The notes under the pieces: generated by a model
Seen by the model: the letters and a program-made list of their open reading frames with translations, nothing else
Database searches by the model: none
What the model was told of the DNA's origin: nothing
Translations under genes and position numbers: made by a program
Shown: one piece after another, positions 7,370 to 8,431 of the stretch
Layout: every line of letters begins with the position of its first letter
Numbering within the stretch: position 1 is the first letter of the stretch
DNA from: Alphaproteobacteria bacterium
Lineage (GTDB): Bacteria > Pseudomonadota > Alphaproteobacteria > Elsterales > Elsteraceae
Assembly (NCBI GenBank): GCA_013297545.1
Contig: JAAFHH010000109.1
Coordinates: 1-8,431 of the forward strand
Direction: 5' to 3'
Length of the DNA: 8,431 nt

Positions 7370-7394
7370 CTCCCAACGCCACCCACGGTGGCGT
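7370..7394 (-). promoter_or_regulatory. Perfect 8-bp inverted repeat abutting the cbiM ribosome binding site
   Basis: ACGCCACC (7376-7383), a 3-base spacer and GGTGGCGT (7387-7394) form a perfect inverted repeat. On the transcribed strand it is followed after one base by the GGGAG Shine-Dalgarno sequence (7374-7370) of cbiM. It has no T-run after it, which argues against a simple der terminator. It could be an RNA stem beside the ribosome site or a DNA operator for a metal-responsive regulator. I do not recognise a specific regulator's consensus. Confidence 0.4.
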
Positions 7395-7449
7395 GTGTAT
7401 CTTTTGGCCGAAAGCCCTCACGTCGGCGGCGAGAGTATGCTTGGTGCCG

Positions 7450-8431
7450 CTAGTCGTCGTCGAAGGGATTCTTCGGCTTGCGGGTGATAAATCGCACCGG
7501 CGCGCCCGGCACCTCGAAGTGTTCCCGGAAGCTGTTCGCGAGGTAGCGCAGGTAGCTGTCCGGCAGATCTTCTGGCTTGGTGACGAACAGCGCGATGGTG
7601 GGCGGGCGCGCCTTCACCTGGGTGCCGTAGCGAATCCGGATGCGCCGGCCGTCAACCGTGGGCGGCGGATGCTGATCGAGCGCCGGGCCAAGCCAGCGGT
7701 TGAGCGCAGCGGTCGAGACCCGGGTGTTCCACTGGCGGTGCGCATCCATCGCCGCATCCAGCACTTGATCGAGCCCGCGCTGCTGCACCCCGGACACTGT
7801 GACCACGGCAACCCCGCGCGCGGTTGGCAGGGAGGCCAAGATCCGGTCCTTGATCTGCTGCAATGCGACTTTGCGGTCCGCCACGATGTCCCACTTGTTG
7901 ACCGCGATCACCAGCGCGCGGCCTTCCTGTTCGACCAGATCAGCGATCGTCAGATCCTGCTTTTCCAAGCCTTGTTCCGCGTCGATCACCAAGCAGCAGA
8001 CTTCGGCAAAGCGGATCGCGCGCAGCGTATCGGCGACCGACAGCTTCTCCAGCTTGGCTTCCACCCGCGCACGGCGGCGCAGGCCGGCCGTATCCACCAG
8101 CTTCACCGTGCGATCACCGCGGGTGAATTCGACCGCGATCGAATCGCGGGTAATCCCGGCTTCCGGCCCGGTCAGCAGGCGATCTTCGCCGAGGAAGGCG
8201 TTGATCAAGGTCGACTTGCCAACATTGGGCCGGCCGATGATGGCGAGCTGCAACGGTCGACCGGGGGTGCCGACCTCGCCGTCGCGCGGCGTATCGGCAT
8301 CCTCAACCCGGAACGGGGCGAGGGCCTCGTAGAGATCACCCATGCCTTCGCCGTGTTCTGCCGAAATCGCAATCGCTTGGCCGAGGCCGAGCTCAAACGC
8401 CTCGTACAAACCACCTTCCGCCGCGCGGCCT
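7450..8431 (-). CDS. der: Ribosome-assembly GTPase Der (EngA), N-terminal part outside window
   Basis: Essential GTPase with two tandem G domains and a C-terminal KH-like domain, acting in 50S subunit maturation. The window holds the last 326 residues; the first G domain is largely missing, because the gene continues past base 8431. What remains begins GRAAEGGLYEAFELGLG, then SAEHGEGM, the G5 region of the first G domain. The second G domain is complete: GRPNVGKST, the GITRD switch, DTAGLRRRARVE and NKWDI. The C-terminal KH-like domain runs through PPTIALFVTKPEDLPDSYLR to the end, KNPFDDD. A TTG at 8407-8409 is an internal leucine codon, not a start, since family-conserved sequence continues upstream of it. 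It is followed after 88 bases by cbiM on the same strand, with no convincing terminator in between. Confidence 0.97.
   Translation of the reverse strand, partial: GRAAEGGLYEAFELGLGQAIAISAEHGEGMGDLYEALAPFRVEDADTPRDGEVGTPGRPLQLAIIGRPNVGKSTLINAFLGEDRLLTGPEAGITRDSIAVEFTRGDRTVKLVDTAGLRRRARVEAKLEKLSVADTLRAIRFAEVCCLVIDAEQGLEKQDLTIADLVEQEGRALVIAVNKWDIVADRKVALQQIKDRILASLPTARGVAVVTVSGVQQRGLDQVLDAAMDAHRQWNTRVSTAALNRWLGPALDQHPPPTVDGRRIRIRYGTQVKARPPTIALFVTKPEDLPDSYLRYLANSFREHFEVPGAPVRFITRKPKNPFDDD

Noticed and set aside
7362..7449. Cobalamin riboswitch before cbiM
   Set aside because: The gap is only 88 bases, too short for the riboswitch, and no B12-box-like sequence is visible.
8407..8409. TTG as start of a shorter der frame
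   Set aside because: Family-conserved GRAAEGG residues continue upstream in the same frame to the window edge, so this is an internal leucine codon.

Overview
This GC-rich window looks like chromosomal DNA of an alphaproteobacterium, possibly Rhodospirillales-like. I infer this from base composition and the style of the encoded proteins (Der, the chemoreceptor, CbiM); no rRNA or other decisive marker is present. All six genes lie on the minus strand, so transcription runs from high to low coordinates. Gene density is high: the largest gap is 101 bases. I saw no tRNA, rRNA, insertion sequence, CRISPR array or long repeat.

In the direction of transcription, the window opens with the 3' two thirds of der (7450-8431), a ribosome-assembly GTPase whose start lies outside. 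After an 88-base gap holding a perfect 8-bp hairpin next to a Shine-Dalgarno site comes a CbiM-type cobalt/nickel ECF transporter S component (6708-7361). No cbiN, cbiQ or cbiO accompanies it here. A 51-base gap follows, with a second hairpin that would hide the ribosome binding site of the next gene. That gene (5562-6656) encodes an unusual VOC-cupin-cupin protein of unknown function. A 101-base gap then precedes a transmembrane chemoreceptor with a Cache-like periplasmic sensor (3490-5460).

The last part is a bacterial RNA-repair cassette. hen1 (2087-3436) encodes the 3'-terminal RNA ribose 2'-O-methyltransferase with its N-terminal ligase-activating domain. It overlaps by ATGA with pnkp (1-2090, C-terminus cut by the window edge), which encodes the three-domain kinase / 2',3'-phosphatase / adenylyltransferase. 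In characterised relatives the two proteins form a heterotetramer that heals, methylates and seals RNAs cut by ribotoxins. All catalytic signatures visible here are intact, so the system is probably functional.

The most interesting less-described elements are the predicted SD-sequestering hairpin between cbiM and the VOC-bicupin gene, which could couple their translation, and the VOC-bicupin architecture itself. The RNA-repair cassette is a known system, notable for its complete conservation here.
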